From Xenopus tropicalis (lineage: Eukaryota > Chordata > Amphibia > Anura > Pipidae), in the NCBI RefSeq assembly GCF_000004195.4, contig NC_030679.2, positions 144,980,039 to 145,044,038 of the forward strand: a stretch of DNA of 64,000 bases, in the 5' to 3' direction. Positions 63,321-64,000 of the stretch are shown piece by piece. The notes beneath the pieces were generated by a model that saw nothing but the letters and a program-made list of their open reading frames with translations, searched no databases and was not told where the DNA came from. Each line of letters opens with the position of its first letter. The first letter of the stretch is position 1. The position numbers were made by a program, and so were the translations under genes.

Positions 63321-64000
63321 ATGCTATAAAGCAATACATGGTGCATTCTTCACTGTAACTTCTTTTTATAGTAGCCCATCAGTTCCACTCATAGTGATAG
63401 GATCTGGGTTACATTGTCTTTAGCTTATAGAGAAGTACTACAGGTATTAACTGATTTCAATGTCACTGTCCACAGCTCTTCCTTACTTTGGCTCAGATCA
63501 GGTAATTGGGGCTGTGTACGGACAATATAGATGCATAGCGTTCCACAAGCAACTTGATGAACTTTTCTGAAAGGTAACGGACTACAGTATTGAACATATT
63601 CACTACATGAAAACTTCTACCGACGAGGATGGGTTTCGAACCCACGCGTGCTGAGCACAATGGATTAGCAGTCCATCGCCTTAACCACTCGGCCACCTCG
63701 TCCATTGGACATGCGAGGTCCCCTTTGTTTTCTGTTTTTAAGGGACAGTATACATCCATTTTCAATATTAGCTTAATGAGTAGGACTTGTGCTGAATATA
63801 CTTTTTGCCTATTGTTGTAATTAAGGAAATATCTATGGTTTCTGTTTTTTCTGCCACTAAACAAGAATATCAAGCCAGTTTCACTTTAGCACTTCCTGCC
63901 ACTTCCTACCAATTCAAAAGAACATAAAAGGATCTGATAAAACTAATTATCAGTCCACAGAGAAGCCCATGATAATGAGTTCCTGAAAGGCTACTACGTA
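63321..64000. repeat. 3.8 kb unit, copy 9, runs off the window
   Basis: Contains Ser-GCT and the first 300 bp of the following spacer; the tandem array clearly continues beyond the window. Confidence 0.93.
63621..63702 (-). tRNA. tRNA-Ser (anticodon GCT), T-loop variant
   Basis: T-loop TTCGAAA, the same variant as at 59805. Confidence 0.91.

Overview
The window looks like eukaryotic, probably amphibian (Xenopus-like), genomic DNA. It contains no recognisable host protein-coding gene. Nearly everything supportable is a very dense tRNA-gene megacluster built by repeated tandem and inverted duplication, with four retrotransposon remnants (CR1-like LINE, L2-like LINE, DIRS-like element, Ty3/Gypsy-type LTR). 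The tRNA genes match vertebrate consensus sequences without CCA, which excludes most bacteria. The amphibian assignment is an inference from the combination of elements and the tRNA-array organisation.

Layout. (1) 1-11.3 kb: an older mosaic of forward and inverted segments with mixed tRNA genes (Thr-TGT, Thr-AGT, Thr-CGT, Ser-TGA, Ser-CGA, Ser-GCT, Pro-CGG), many tRNA fragments and chimeras, and three CTCF-like motifs. (2) 11.3-16.2 kb: two incomplete copies of a roughly 3.8 kb unit. Its order is Ser-GCT(-), Thr-AGT(-), Thr-TGT(-), divergent Thr-AGT(-), Leu-TAA(+), degenerate Thr relic(-), then a short 81-bp tandem array. (3) 16.2-23.8 kb: five copies of a second unit, Arg-CCT, His-GTG, Lys-TTT, Arg-ACG, all on the minus strand, with length differences explained by slippage-type deletions. 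(4) 23.8-27.1 kb: a 45-bp minisatellite, a Gypsy-type LTR that itself carries a 36-bp minisatellite, and a 3'-truncated L2-like LINE on the minus strand. (5) 27.1-30.3 kb: one more 3.8 kb unit, cut by a 3.4 kb DIRS-like element (30.35-33.73 kb). (6) 33.7-48.0 kb: a unit whose 81-bp array has expanded to roughly 90 monomers and was later split by a 3.8 kb CR1-like LINE with a 5-bp target duplication. (7) 48.0-64.0 kb: four more complete units and the start of a fifth. The last two complete units are nearly identical and share private mutations.

The genes share one role, supplying cytosolic tRNAs for Thr, Ser, Leu, Arg, His, Lys and Pro, transcribed by RNA polymerase III from internal A and B boxes. 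Many copies look intact; others carry damage in the T-loop, anticodon stem or acceptor stem and are probably dead. The retroelements are all broken: internal stops, frameshifts, or loss of the RT catalytic block. All calls come from reading the sequence; no covariance-model or database search was run.
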